From Anomaloglossus baeobatrachus (lineage: Eukaryota; Chordata; Amphibia; Anura; Aromobatidae), in NCBI RefSeq assembly GCF_048569485.1, contig NC_134355.1:555653142-555717141 (forward strand): a stretch of 64,000 nt of DNA. Direction: 5' to 3'. Made by a program: the position numbers and the translations under genes. The notes below the pieces were generated by a model. That model searched no databases and was not told where the DNA came from. It saw nothing but the letters and a program-made list of their open reading frames with translations. Shown in pieces: positions 44,653 to 56,269 of this stretch (position 1 is the stretch's first letter; each line of letters opens with the position of its first letter).

Positions 44653-45101
44653 TCATCACCCACAAATGCACAAACATCTTTCATATTAACTGCACAGCAA
44701 GTTGGCCTAAGTTCTCTCCAATGCCAGGGCTGAATTTCAGTCCCAGTTTGGCACTGCATTGAGAGTTATGTTTTGAAGTGAATTTTTAAGGCTGACATAT
44801 TTTTCAACTCCCAATTCATTTTAATAGGACATTTAAAAAATAAATAAATGTGGAAAAAACCTCACCATGTACACTATAGGCCCATTTTACAATCAAAGTA
44901 AGTTTGATGCACATTTTGGCACAGATTTAGTGTCAAATGCTATTCCAAAATACTCCACGTAAAGATAATTTGTGCTAATAGGACTACAATTCCCAGACCA
45001 ACTCTCATAACTTAAACATGGTATTTATAGTATGTGCACAGTGTTTATCTAGTTTGTGTTTTTTAGTGCAGTTTTGTAAAAAAAACTGCATGCAAATCCT
45101 T
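44653..45101. other. No gene seen
   Basis: AT-rich intergenic sequence with no frames or repeat ends identified. Confidence 0.5.
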
Positions 45102-45518
45102 AGGCTATGTGCGCACAGTGCGTTTTTCGAGGCGTTTTGGCGCGTTTTTCGGGTGCGTTTTTGGACTCAAAACTGCATGACTTTGCTTCCCCAGCAAAGT
45201 CTATGAGTTTTCTTTTTTGCTGTCCGCACACAACTTTTTTTTTAAGCTGCGTTTTTGAGCTTGAAAAAAAAAAAATGGACATGTCAATTCTTTCCTGCGT
45301 TTTTCTGCGTTTTCCGCCCATGCAATGCATTGGAAAAACGCAGCAAAACGCAGAGATCAAAAACGTAGCAAAACGCAGCCAAAAACGCACCAAATCGCGG
45401 TAAAAACGCATGCGTTTTTTTACGCGTTTTTTTGACGCGTGTGCGTTTGTGCGTTTTTATCGGCCAAAAACGCACAAAAACGCAGCGTCAAAAAAACGCA
45501 GCGTGCACACATAGCCTT
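45102..45518. mobile_element. MITE, AGGCTATGTGCGCAC family
   Basis: The left end AGGCTATGTGCGCACAGTG and the right end CGTGCACACATAGCCT are inverted. The interior is almost entirely 'GCGTTTTT' and 'AAAAACGC' words, so the single strand can fold end to end. No coding. The family recurs at 63208. Confidence 0.8.
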
Positions 45519-45692
45519 ATACCAGCAAATTCATTTAGCATCCCGAAGTGTAGTGCACATGTTGTTTTTTTTCCCCTTGCATATTTGGTGCAGACATAAA
45601 TCTGCAGAGTGTCAATTCTTTCAGCATTTTTCCACCCCAGAATACATAGAAAATGCATGAAAAACAAGTTTTATTTTCTACCAAGAGATAGT

Positions 45693-46935
45693 TGTCGCGG
45701 GCGGGGAGGAGGGTGTCAGCACACCGCGCTCACCCCTTCTGCTCGGATCCGGCTGCTCAGTGGTGGCTCGAGCCGTAGGCTGGATCCCGGGGGCTTCCTC
45801 GAGCGGCACTCCTCGCCCGTGAGTGAAAGGGTGGTTGTTTGGGGTGTTGGGATAATGTCCGTGACGCCACCCACGGTTGTGGTGATGTGTAGCACCACCG
45901 CTGCTCAATGCGGGGATCCCGGGGATGGTGATGGGGAGCAGCCAGGTGTTGTGTCGCCCCTCCGTGGGTAAGGGTTGGTGATCCCGGGGCCCGGTGATGG
46001 CTTGGGAGGTGCAGGGCTTGGTGGGCGCAGGGACGCGGGGGCAGCGCTGTGCCTTGCGGCACTGTGGTACTCACTCAGCCTGAGACATGGACACAGTTTG
46101 TACGGTAAACCAAACGGCTGGTAGGACGGTCCCACAGACGGCTGCTTTGCTTTCCCGGTAGGTGACGGTGATGTCCCTCTTCCTTGCACCTGTATGTACG
46201 GATGGTTGCGATGGGTCCCCACCGGTAACCCGCTCCCCGGCTTCAAGCTGGGCCGGAGGAGCACTACACTTTGCCCGCAGGCGCTGGCCCTCAGAGACTG
46301 GTGCCCTGGCGGTGGCGGTGCCTCTGTTGTACGGGTTGGGCTGTTGCCTTCAATCGGGACTTGGTTGTTGGGGGAATCTCCGTCCCCTTCACTGACGGAT
46401 TCGGCAAATTTGGCGACTCCTAGCCTTGCCGGGGTCCGAGAGGCCCCTGCCCTGGTGCTGACTGTCTTTCGGAACACTGCTCCAGACCACCGGGCACACA
46501 GCCAACGGGGTCCTTCCAGGAACTTCCAAACGGTCCCCCTCCAGACAGTCACCGCCGTCGCTGACCTTGCTGTTCTGGCCCTACACAAAGCTGGGCTCTC
46601 AGGCTTTCCTTCCTTCTTGTCACCTCACTTGCTTTCCTCCTTTACTCCTCTTTCTCTCCTCACTTTCACTTTGTTGTTTACACTTGCCCTCCCTGGGCTA
46701 ATCTCGCTTACACAAGCTCGCCCTGAGCTCAACTGCCTGGTACTTCCTGCCTCCAGAGCTGCGATCTCCTTCGTGGGCGGAGCCAACCGCCTGGCCCACC
46801 CCCTGGTGTGCATCATCAGACTCCTGGAGGAAGGCAACAAGGATTTGTGGTTCAGCTTAGGTGTGCCTACCTGGGATGTGGGGTGTGGTGGTGTGTGATG
46901 TGATCTGTGTCCCCTGGCTTGCCCAGGGCGACACA
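45693..46935 (-). repeat. 3' LTR of gypsy copy 2
   Basis: Plus-strand edges are TGTCGCGGGCGGGGAGGAGG and GCCCAGGGCGACACA. In sense orientation the start is TGTGTCGCCCTGGGC and folds with GCCAGGGGACACA. The motif GTGACGCCACCCACGG lies at about 45858-45873. Pyrimidine-rich text ('tttcctcctttactcctctt') lies in mid-LTR. Long frames on both strands (227 and 234 residues) recur in the other LTR and look compositional. Confidence 0.93.
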
Positions 46936-47579
46936 TTCCCCCTTAGCAAAATGCAGACCGTCCGCGGGCTGCCGTCCTACACCGGTTTTATTTTTCTGTA
47001 AAAGGGATAACAGGGTTAAACAAACATAAGCATTTTTAATAAATCTTCCCAAGACGGGAGGCACATTTTACTTTTAACGTTTCAACGGTATACGGTCACG
47101 GTTTCCGCTCTCTCCCACCCAAGTAACCTGGCCCTGATGCTGCCCCTAAAACCCAGGCAGCACCCCTTGACCCACAGTCCAGCACACGGTACCCGAGCGG
47201 GATCTGTCCTCCCCTCCAGAGGGTAGCCACCGGTCCCTTTGGTGGCTGGGCCCTGGCCTGCTCTGCTCAGGGCCCTCCCTCCAACCTGCCTCTCCGGAGG
47301 CGGCCTGCGGAAACGGTAACGGTACCCAACATATTTACAAGCCACTAACGTTTGTGGTTGCCCTGCAAAGTTCACGGGCTTGTCCATGGATAGTTCCCAT
47401 GCAAAAACTTTTTAAACGGTCCCCACGGGGACAACGGTGCCGGCTCCTGCCGGTTGCTAATCACAAAGCAAATTAGGTGAAAACTCGGATAATCATCTTT
47501 CTTATCATTGCAGAACTTTCAAAACTTTTCAACCAAACAAACAAGCAACTCACTCTACACATTTGCGGACCCCTTTTAC

Positions 47580-50500
47580 TCATAGAACGGTCTCCCTGTA
47601 CCTAAGTGGGGGTCTACCTAGGTTGGAACGGGTGGACCTTCGGGGCCCGGTGTCAGTGTTGCTAGACAGTGGGGTAGAGGGAACAATCAGTTCCTCCTCC
47701 CTGCTATAGTGTGGAGCAGGCGGAGGTGTAGGGGGGTTGGGTACAGGTTCATCCCTGGGCAATGGCACTGGTTCTGGCTCACGGTTAACCGCTTCCACTA
47801 CTTCTTCATCCACGGGTTGTGGGAACAGTATCACTGGAAGTATCACCGCGCCGTTCTGTGTAGGCCAGTTTGCTGGGAAGTCACCCATCACAGTGTGGAT
47901 TACCTCTGCCGCCTTTTCCACTGGTGGAGGAACCGGTACTTCAGCCTCTGCCTTCAACGCTGGGGGGCATTTTTTTAGATGGTCCCGAGAAACGGTGGCC
48001 AGGGTACCCCCTTGGTCGCGACTGATCTGGTAGGTCTTCCCATCGTCCCACTCTGTGGGTTGTATGACGTAAGGGACTTGCTCCCACTGATCATCCAGTT
48101 TGTGGGCTTTTCTCTTCCGTTTCAGCACCACATCTCCTGGCTGGAAAGGACCTGCGGGCGCCTTCTGATTGAACCGGTGCTCCTGCTGTTCTCGACTTCG
48201 ACTGAGATTTTTCTCCACATACTCCTGGATTTGCCGGTACTGGGCCCTCCTCCGACTTTCCCACTCTGCCGTTGAAGGGAGTGCTTCCGGGGCCTCCAAC
48301 CCCATCTCCAGATCCACCGGCAGGCGACCAGGCCGAGCCCTCATCAGATACGCTGGGGTGCACTTCGTCGAGCTGGACGGGATATTATTGTACATGTCGA
48401 CCAAGTCGGGCAACTTTTCCGGCCACATGTTCCGTTCTTCCAGCGGTAGCGTCTTGAGAAGCCCCAGGACCAAGTGGTTCATTTTCTCGCACATGCCGTT
48501 GGTTTGGGCGTGGTACGGAGTGGTCCGGATCTTCTTGCAGCCGTACAACTGACAGAATTCATGAAACACTTCTGCTTCAAAAGCCGGGCCTTGGTCAGTC
48601 AGCACCTTCTCGGGGTACCCATGGGGTCGGCAAAAATAAGCCTGGAACGCTCGAGCAGCGGTTCGACCAGTCAGGTCCTTAACGGGGACTACCACCATAA
48701 ATCTTGAGTAGTGGTCTACCATGGTCAATGCATAGGTGTACCCACTTCGGCTAGGGGTGAGCTTGACATGGTCTAGGGCGACCAGCTCCAGCGGCTGATG
48801 GGTGACTATGGGATGTAACGGTGCCCTCTGGCTAGTTTCGTCCTTTCTCCTCAGCGTACAAGGACCGCACTCTCGGCACCAGGCTTCCACCGACTCACGC
48901 ATCCCACTCCAAAAGAACCGCTCCCTCAACAGCATCTCCAGCTTCTTCCACCCGAAGTGGCCAGCACCATCATGGTATGCCTGTAGGACAGTGGCGACAT
49001 CAGCTTGAGGAACGATTAACTGGCATATTTTCTCGTGGGTCTTCGGGTTGATCAGCTCACGGTACAGCCTCCCTTGGTGTAGGTAAAGCCGTTTCCGTTC
49101 TTTCCACAAGCGTTGGGCTTCGGCTGGAGCGGCAGGGTCTATTCCCATAGCACCTTGTTCCACCAGAGTCTTGACAAGGCGGACAGCCGGTGCTTGGTCC
49201 TGGGCGTCCTGCCACTCTTGACTGGGCCGCGGGTCCAGATCCACCCTTTGCTGACATACTTGTACCCTCTCAGTAGGCGGCTGGTGAAACGCAGGCAACT
49301 CGATCTCCTCGAGGTCGTCATCCTCGCACCCCTCTTCTGACAAATGGGGCATCCGGGAGAGTGCATCAGCATTTATGTTGACACGACCAGCTCGTTACTT
49401 TATGGTGAAATCATAGTTGGCTAGCCGGGCTACCCACCGCTGCTCCAGCGCGCCCAACTTGGCCGTGTTCAGGTGAGTCAGCGGATTGTTGTCCGTAAAC
49501 GCGGTGAATTTTGCCGCCGCCAAGTAGTGGCGGAACCGCTCCGTGATAGCCCACACCAACGCCAATAGCTCGAGCTTGAAGGAGCTATAGTTCTCAGGGT
49601 TCCGTTCAGTCGGCCGGAGTTTTCGGCTGGCGTAGGCAATCACCTTCTCCTTTCCATCCTGGACCTGGGATAGGACCGCTCCTAACCCCACGTTACTGGC
49701 GTCCGTGTGGAGGATGAACGGGCGCCCATAGTCAGGGTACGCCAGGACCTCTTCTCCGGTCAAGGCCGCCTTCAACTGGCAAAAGGACTCCTCATGCTTG
49801 TCCTCCCACGACAGTGGGGCTCCGATGGATCTACCACCTTTGGTCTGTCCCACGAGGAGATCTTGCATGGGGGCAGCCATCTTCGTGTACCCCTTTATAA
49901 AGCGCCGATAGTACCCCACCAGACCCAGAAACTGCCTTACTTCCCTCACTGTAGTTGGTCTCGGCCAGCCCTGGATGGCAGTGATCTTCTCAGGGTCGGG
50001 GGCGACACCATCCGCACTCACCACATGCCCTAGATACTGCACCCTGGGTTTCAGCAGGTGGCATTTTGAGGGCTTCAACTTCATCCCGTACTTGGCAAGG
50101 GACGCGAACACCTCGGCCAGGTGCTCCAGATGGGCTTCATACGTCTGGGAATAAACAATCACATCATCCAAATACAGCAGGACGGTCTCGAAGTTTAAAT
50201 GTCCCAGACAGCACTCCATCAACCGTTGAAAGGTCCCGGGGGCATTGCACAGCCCAAACGGCATGCTATTGAATTCGCAAAGCCCCATCGGGGTGGTGAA
50301 GGCGGTCTTCTCCCGGTCCTCTGGGGCCACGGCTACTTGCCAGTATCCGCTGGTGAGGTCAAGGGTCGAGAAGTAGTTTGCAGTTCTCAGTGCAGCCAAA
50401 GACTCTTCAATACGAGGTAATGGATAGGCATCTTTATGGGTTATCTGGTTGATCTTCCGGTAGTCCACACACATCCGCATGGTACCATCCTTCTTCTTAA

Positions 50501-51677
50501 CCAGTACCAACGGAGCGGCCCAGGGACTACAGCTGTCCCGAATAACCCCTGCCTCCTTCATATTCCTCAACATATCTTTGGCACACTGGTAATGTGCAGG
50601 GGGGATAGGTCTATACCTCTCTTTGATAGGGGGATGTTCACCTGTGGGAATGTGGTGTTGGACCCCCTTGATCTGCCCAAAGTCTCTGGGGTGCTTACTG
50701 AAAACCTGTTCGTACTCCTGCACCACCCTGTGTACCCCTGCCCTGTGATGTGTAGGGGTATCATCAGTGCCTACATGTAGCTGTTGATGCCACTCCTTTG
50801 TCTCCCCCTGGGGTGGGGAAGTGCTGGTGGTAGGTGGAAGTGTGGATGGACTGGCTTCATGGATAGTGTGAGGGTCCAGGGTGAGCAGCTTGGCAATGGT
50901 GGCATACCGGGGAAGCCTGACTTCTTCCTCTCCACAGTTCAGCACTCTCACAGGCACTCTCCCTTTCTTCACATCCACCACCCCTCGGGCGGCCATCACA
51001 GTGGGCCAGTGCTCAGAAGGTATGGGCTCCATCATCGCAGGGTAGTCACGCCCCTGAGGCCCTACCGCTGCCCTACACCAGATCATCATCTCACTCCTAG
51101 GGGGCACAGTCAATGGAGCAACATCCATCACTCTCACTCCACCAATCTCCCCTCCTGTTGAGCTTACATGCTGGCGGTACATCAGGGCACGGATTTCACG
51201 CTGCACAGCCCTCTGCCGGCTCCCTGCCGCTGTGGCGGCCAGCTGTTGCAATAGGGTCAACACATCAGCCATGCAGTGTTCCATCACATTGGTTCCCAGC
51301 ACTATCTTCGGGTTATGATCACTGGGTTCATTCATGATCACAATCATACCCTGGTGTTGCAGTTCAGCTTGCCCCACTGTCATAGCCACTTGTTTATACC
51401 CCACCTGGGTCAATGGAAGTCCATTAGCGGCTATCAACGTTATGCTATTGTCTGGGGGCGCCAGCTCGTCTACGGCCCAATACCGCTGGTACAACGTGTA
51501 CGGTATGGTAGTTACCTGTGATCCAGTGTCCAAGAGAGCCATCACTGGTATGCCGTCCACAGCCACGGGGATGATAGGGCGGGCCCCGATATATCGGTCT
51601 CGCCAGTCCGGGGGGCCACGATGTTCTACTCCTGAGGATTGGCCCGGGGCCCCAGGGGTTGCTCGTTTAACGGGCAC
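47580..51677 (-). pseudogene. gypsy pol region, copy 2
   Basis: Domain order is protease (LLDTGSQ), RT (YLDDVIVYS), RNase H (HTDASNVGLGAVLSQ), then integrase with a zinc-binding segment (CRECGPC), catalytic text ALDHVKLT, LTDQGPAFE and NGMCEKMN, and a C-terminal tail rich in Pro and Glu. This is the Ty3/gypsy order. It starts in a frame overlapping the end of gag by about 50 bases, compatible with the frameshift expression known for such elements. It is a fossil, close in sequence to copy 1. Confidence 0.93.
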
Positions 51678-52666
51678 TGTCGGTAGTAATGGCCCGGCTT
51701 ACGGCACTTGTAGCAGATTGGAGGTCTGCTCCGCGGGTTGTTAGCACTTCTCCGCTGCATCCAGGGAACATCCTCGGGACTGTCAGCAAGCTGTATCTGC
51801 GCTGGAGGCTGAGATCTGGTCAAAGGTTGCAGTGCAGCAAGGATTTTGGCAAGGTCTCCGTCCATGCGACGGACCTGGGCTGCCAACTCTTCGACTGTGC
51901 TGCTTGGGGCTGCAGGCATTACAGAGGTTGGTTTGGCTGAGGCCGCCACAACAGGAGCCGTCTCGACGGGCCACGGGACGGGTTCCAGAACTTCAGCAGC
52001 TGGGGGCTGGAGTGCTTTGATAGCCCGCTCTTTTAACACAGCAAAGTCCACATCAGGGTGTTCCAGAGCCCACAGCCGGAGTTGTTTACGATACTCAGGG
52101 GACCTCATCCCCTGCGCAAATTGCTCCACCAGCATCTTGTTGCTATCCGCCTTATTAATAGAGCTCACCCGCTTCAGCGTGCGGAGGGCGGTCTGCAGAC
52201 GTAGAGCATAGTCCCGAATGCTATCCCCGGCTCGTTGCCGGCACTGGTAAAACTGCATCCTCAGCTCAGCTTCAGTCCGGGTCTCAAAGGCAGTCTGTAG
52301 CTTCTCAAAGATGGTGGCTACAGAGAGCCGGTCCCCCTCGGCCCAGGTCTCCGCTTCCTGCTACGCCGCACCGGTTAGCTGGCCTAGCACTATCGCTGCA
52401 CGTTGCTTATCAGTCAGGGGGTACAGCTCTAGCAACGGGTTAAGCTTTTTCCGGAAGGCCTGTAGGGCATCCGGTTTCCCATCATACTGCGGTAGCCAGG
52501 CAGCTCCGGGCGCATAGGGCAAGGAAAACGGCATGACCTGAGCGAGCGCGGGGGCCGCGGCACCTCCCGCTGGTACAACCGGGGCTTGGGCAGGCCCATT
52601 CCCATCCGCGGGTGCCGCTGCGGCTGCGACCACCGCTCCTCCAGCGGCTCCGTCGGGCGCAGACAT
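51626..52666 (-). pseudogene. gypsy gag, copy 2
   Basis: It has the same layout as copy 1: an Ala/Gly/Pro-rich start (MSAPDGAAGGAVVAAAAAP), a helical Gag region and one CCHC knuckle, CYKCRKPGHYYRQC. It lies between the primer-binding site and pol. Confidence 0.9.
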
Positions 52667-52858
52667 CTTGTTTTCGTCCCCCTTAGCTCTTTCCGGCCCC
52701 TCCTCTCTCGGGGCGGGGTTTTGGCCTTCGCGCCTCTACTGCTCGAGAGGACGCTCGAGCGGGAACTTTTCGCGCCAAAGATGGCGGCTTCTGAAATTTT
52801 CTTGCCGGATACCTCCGGCGGTAACAAGGCGCACCTCTACCAGACGGCAGAGCGGTAA

Positions 52859-52877
52859 GATCCTGTTCGTGACGCCA
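52859..52877 (-). other. Primer-binding site of gypsy copy 2
   Basis: The minus strand reads TGGCGTCACGAACAGGATC, three bases after the LTR end. It is identical to copy 1. Thirteen of these bases (TGGCGTCACGAAC) also occur inside several LTRs of the window. Confidence 0.7.
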
Positions 52878-52880
52878 AGT

Positions 52881-54118
52881 TGTCGCGGGCGGGGAGGAGG
52901 GTGTCAGCACACCGCGCTCACCCCTTCTGCTCGGGTCCGGCTGCTCAGTGGTGGCTCGAGCCGTAGGCCGGATCCCGGGGGCTTCCTCGAGCGGCACTCC
53001 TCGCCCGTGAGTGAAAGGGGGGTTGTTTGGGGTGTTGGGATAATGTCCGTGACGCCACCCACGGTTGTGGTGATGTGTAGCACCACCGCTGCTCAATGCG
53101 GGGATCCCGGGGATGGTGATGGGGAGCAGCCAGGTGTTGTGTCGCCCCTCCGTGGGTAGGGGTTGGTGATCCCGGGGCCCGGTGATGGCTTGGGAGGTGC
53201 AGGGCTTGGTGGGCGCAGGGACGCGGGGGCAGCGCTGTGCCTTGCGGCACTGTGGTACTCACTCAGCCTGAGACATGGACACAGTTTGTACGGTAAACCA
53301 AACGGCTGGTAGGACGGTCCCACAGACGGCTGCTTTGCTTTCCCGGTAGGTGACGGTGATGTCCCTCTTCCTTGCACCTGTATGTACGGATGGTTGCGAT
53401 GGGTCCCCACCGGTAACCCGCTCCCCGGCTTCAAGCTGGGCCGGAGGAGCACTACACTTTGCCCGCAGGCGCTGGCCCTCAGAGACTGGTGCCCTGGCGG
53501 TGGCGGTGCCTCTGTTGTACGGGTTGGGCTGTTGCCTTCAATCGGGACTTGGTTGTTGGGGGAATCTCCGTCCCCTTCACTGACGGATTCGGCAAATTTG
53601 GCGACTCCTAGCCTTGCCGGGGTCCGAGAGGCCCCTGCCCTGGTGCTGACTGTCTTTCGGAACACTGCTCCAGACCACCGGGCACACAGCCAACGGGGTC
53701 CTTCCAGGAACTTCCAAACGGTCCCCCTCCAGACAGTCACCGCCGTCGCTGACCTTGCTGTTCTGGCCCTACACAAAGCTGGGCTCTCAGGCTTTCCTTC
53801 CTTCTGGTCACCTCACTTGCTTTCCTCCTTTACTCCTCTTTCTCTCCTCACTTTCACTTTGTTGTTTACACTTGCCCTCCCTGGGCTAATCTCGCTTACA
53901 CAAGCTCGCCCTGAGCTCAACTGCCTGGTACTTCCTGCCTCCAGAGCTGCGATCTCCTTCGTGGGCGGAGCCAACCGCCTGGCCCACCCCCTGGTGTGCA
54001 TCATCAGACTCCTGGAGGAAGGCAACAAGGATTTGTGGTTCAGCTTAGGTGTGCCTACCTGGGATGTGGGGTGTGGTGGTGTGTGATCTGTGTTCCCTGG
54101 CTTGCCCAGGGTGACACA
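52881..54118 (-). repeat. 5' LTR of gypsy copy 2
   Basis: 1238 bp, nearly identical to 45693-46935. Plus-strand edges are TGTCGCGGGCGGGGAGGAGG and GCCCAGGGTGACACA. Promoter and polyadenylation functions are expected here from the family; no clear TATA box was picked out. Confidence 0.93.
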
Positions 54119-54121
54119 TAT

Positions 54122-54612
54122 AGATTTGGTGTAGAAACTTCTCACCAAATACTAGGCCATAGGCACAAACACTGAGTATTTGGTGAGTTTTTTACCTCAG
54201 TATTTGTAAGGCCACATGCAGTTGCAGAGTATATGGCGAGTTCTTTACCTCAGTATTTGTCAGGCCACGTGCACACGCAGAGTATATGGCGAGTTCTTTA
54301 CCTCAGTATTTGTCAGGGCACGTGCAGTCGCAGAGTATATGGCGAGTTCTTTACCTCAGTATTTGTCAGGCCACGTGCACACGCAGAGTATTTGGTGAGT
54401 TTTTACCTCAGTATTTGTAAGCCAAAACTAGGAGTGGGTGATAAATACAGAAGTGGTGACATATTTCTATTATAAATTTCCTCTGAATGTTCCACTCCTG
54501 GTGTTGGCTACAAATAAAGAGGTAAAAACTCATCAGATTCCCAACGTGTGCATGTGGCCTTACAAATACTGAGGTAAAAACTCACCAAATACCCGATGTG
54601 TGCACGTGACCA
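54122..54612. mobile_element. Hairpin MITE with an expanded 53-bp tandem repeat
   Basis: 'gtatttggtgagtttttac' and 'cctcagtatttgtaag' are matched inverted by 'ttacaaatactgagg' and 'taaaaactcaccaaatac' (54560-54592). Within the left arm a unit of about 53 bp (GCAGAGTATATGGCGAGTTC and neighbours) is repeated four to five times (54160-54420). The central part ('aaaactaggagtgg...ccactcctggtgttgg') is also self-complementary. A simpler relative lies at 62956-63170. Confidence 0.75.
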
Positions 54613-55671
54613 TATTATGCTGCCAGTTGACCCACAAATGAGCTAGGAACCCTGGCATCTAGAAGGACACAGATATTACATTCATATGAAACTAGGTTTG
54701 TAGGGAAAAAAAATATAAAAGAAGCTCACCATGCCAGTATTGTTCAGGATACACCGGAAAGTTGATGATGGTGCCAATTCCTGATGGTGAAGATCAGCTA
54801 TTGTAGAACCAATGAAGAAAAAAGGACTTTAGGGCACTTCCATCCATAAAATTAATCTTTTTATTGTAAATTAATTTAAAAACCGTAGGATCCATCATGT
54901 ATATAAAAACCTTACACAATTCTGGCCTACATTACGCTCTCAGTCATAGGATATAAAGATTATTTTATGGATAGAATGTCTAAAAATCCTTTTTTTCTTC
55001 TATGATTTATATGAAACTGTTCAATGTTTCATGTTTTCAGCAGGATTTATAGACCACGACCAGAAGTGGAGCCCACGTAAAGAAAGTGTATAATTGAAAG
55101 CTTTCTTATGTTCTTGATCCTCTCTTGTATTTGAGTTATAAATACTGATGCAAAAATAATGACCAAATTCTGTGTTGTGAACGTGACCTCAGGCTGATAA
55201 ATTGCATTTATTAGTTTTAATGCTCCCAAGATTATTATGACAACTCATATACAGTATATGAATCTACTTTATATTACAAGTAATGCCAAAAAATCAATTG
55301 CTATCAAAGTTTAATAAGTCTCAGATTTTCGATGCTCTTGAAATGAATCAGACATGCAGGTTTGATCTGCGTCTATCCTGCTCTGGTACAGGAGTGAGCA
55401 GAACTGGTTGAACTTGTCTTTACTAGGAGCTTAAAGAAGACAGTTGTTACCTGATTGACTTATGTATGCTGTGTGACAGGCAGCCTTAAAGTATTTGGCA
55501 ATGAATGTGTTACAACTGCAGAATAATGTGCAAGGTGCGTAAGGTGTGTGCAGGCACTAGGACCGCCTTGTACACCTGTTTCCCACGGTGTGTACTCTAT
55601 GATGTATCTATGCTGATCAAAGGGCAAGGTAAGGTCTGGATCTATTCGGTTGCCTCCTATCCAGATAGACC
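54613..55671. other. Upstream region of the putative host exon
   Basis: It contains a small inverted repeat ('tccataaaattaatcttttt' at 54843 against 'aaagattattttatggata' at 54955). From about 55380 to 55671 there is less repetitive sequence that may be 5' UTR or promoter of the exon at 55672. No TATA box or clear CpG island was seen. Confidence 0.35.
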
Positions 55672-55908
55672 ATGGCCCTGGCACTGCTGGAAACTCTGCA
55701 GGACCCTCAGCTGGTGGCCCAGTTCCAAAGATTCTGTGGTTTGACCCTAAAGCCAAAGGGTGAAGCTAATGGAGCAGCTTCAGGACATAGCTCACCAAAA
55801 ACTCTTCATGGGTGCAGAGAGAAGTTTGCAGGGGTCAATGGTGTTCACCAAGAAAATGGCCACAAGCCTTACATCAATGGATCATATACAAATGGAACAC
55901 ATAGACAG
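55672..55908 (+). CDS. Putative host first coding exon (79 codons), gene unknown
   Basis: The ATG sits in a strong Kozak context (tagaccATGG). The exon codes MALALLETLQDPQLVAQFQR, continues with a soluble, Asn/Gly-rich segment (NGVHQENGHKPYINGSYTNG), and ends at ACAG followed by GTAAGA, a consensus splice donor (55909). The length 237 is a multiple of three, so the intron would be phase 0. Composition and codon use are unlike nearby repeats, and no repeat copy of it occurs in the window. The first 25 residues look like an amphipathic helix. I do not recognise the family and assign no function. Further exons would lie beyond 57.5 kb or outside the window. Confidence 0.55.
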
Positions 55909-56244
55909 GTAAGAAAATTACCTTCATTGCTAGTCAGTGTTGGAGTGAGCATAGGTTTTTGCAGATTCCTCTACGTTGCACTTAATCTTTTATACCCGCT
56001 TTATAATATTTGGTGCTGTGTCACTTTCCGAGTATTGGAATGTCACCAGAGTGACTGGAGCCGGTTCCCTGCAGTCATCAGACGCTTATTTCATATTGAC
56101 ACATTTTGTAACTTTGTAGCAGACTTTTGTGACCTCGTGCAATGGGTGGGGCACAACGACAAACTTGGCCGAGTGCTCTGTATCCTAAACAAAAGGCATA
56201 ACGAGGTGTGCTCCTTGTCAGTCTCTTCACAAAGCTGTAATTAG
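55909..56244 (+). other. Open extension of the exon past its splice donor
   Basis: The reading frame stays open for 111 further codons to a stop ending at 56244. The text is hydrophobic at first (VGVSIGFCRFLYVALNLLYP). An AATAAA follows at about 56259. This may be intron sequence open by chance, or a retained-intron, early-polyadenylated form. Confidence 0.35.
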
Positions 56245-56269
56245 GATTATATATCTCAATAAACGGTTG

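Larger units (their letters stand above)
45693..54118 (-). mobile_element. Ty3/gypsy LTR retrotransposon, copy 2 (both LTRs)
   Basis: An 8.4-kb fossil on the minus strand: 5' LTR 52881-54118, primer site, gag, pol, polypurine tract (rc AAGGGGGAATG, about 46936-46946), 3' LTR 45693-46935. The LTRs differ at about seven sites plus one small indel in 1.24 kb, about 0.6%, so insertion was recent (a few million years at typical vertebrate rates). It has all domains but is broken, with about two or three breaks. ATAG occurs at 45688-45691 and 54120-54123, a possible 4-bp target duplication offset by one base from the TG...CA ends. Confidence 0.95.

Noticed and set aside
46194-46898. 234-residue plus-strand frame (and a 227-residue minus frame) in the LTR, repeated at 53382-54086
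   Set aside because: Both lie wholly inside the LTRs and are identical because the LTRs are. They are Pro/Arg/Ser-rich with no domain; GC-rich composition explains the open length.
45688-54123. Clean target duplication for gypsy copy 2
   Set aside because: ATAG is found on both sides only if the LTR edges shift by one base from TG...CA, so it is listed as possible, not firm.
55505-55744. 79-residue frame overlapping the putative exon in another frame
   Set aside because: Weaker start context and overlap with the better-supported frame from 55672.
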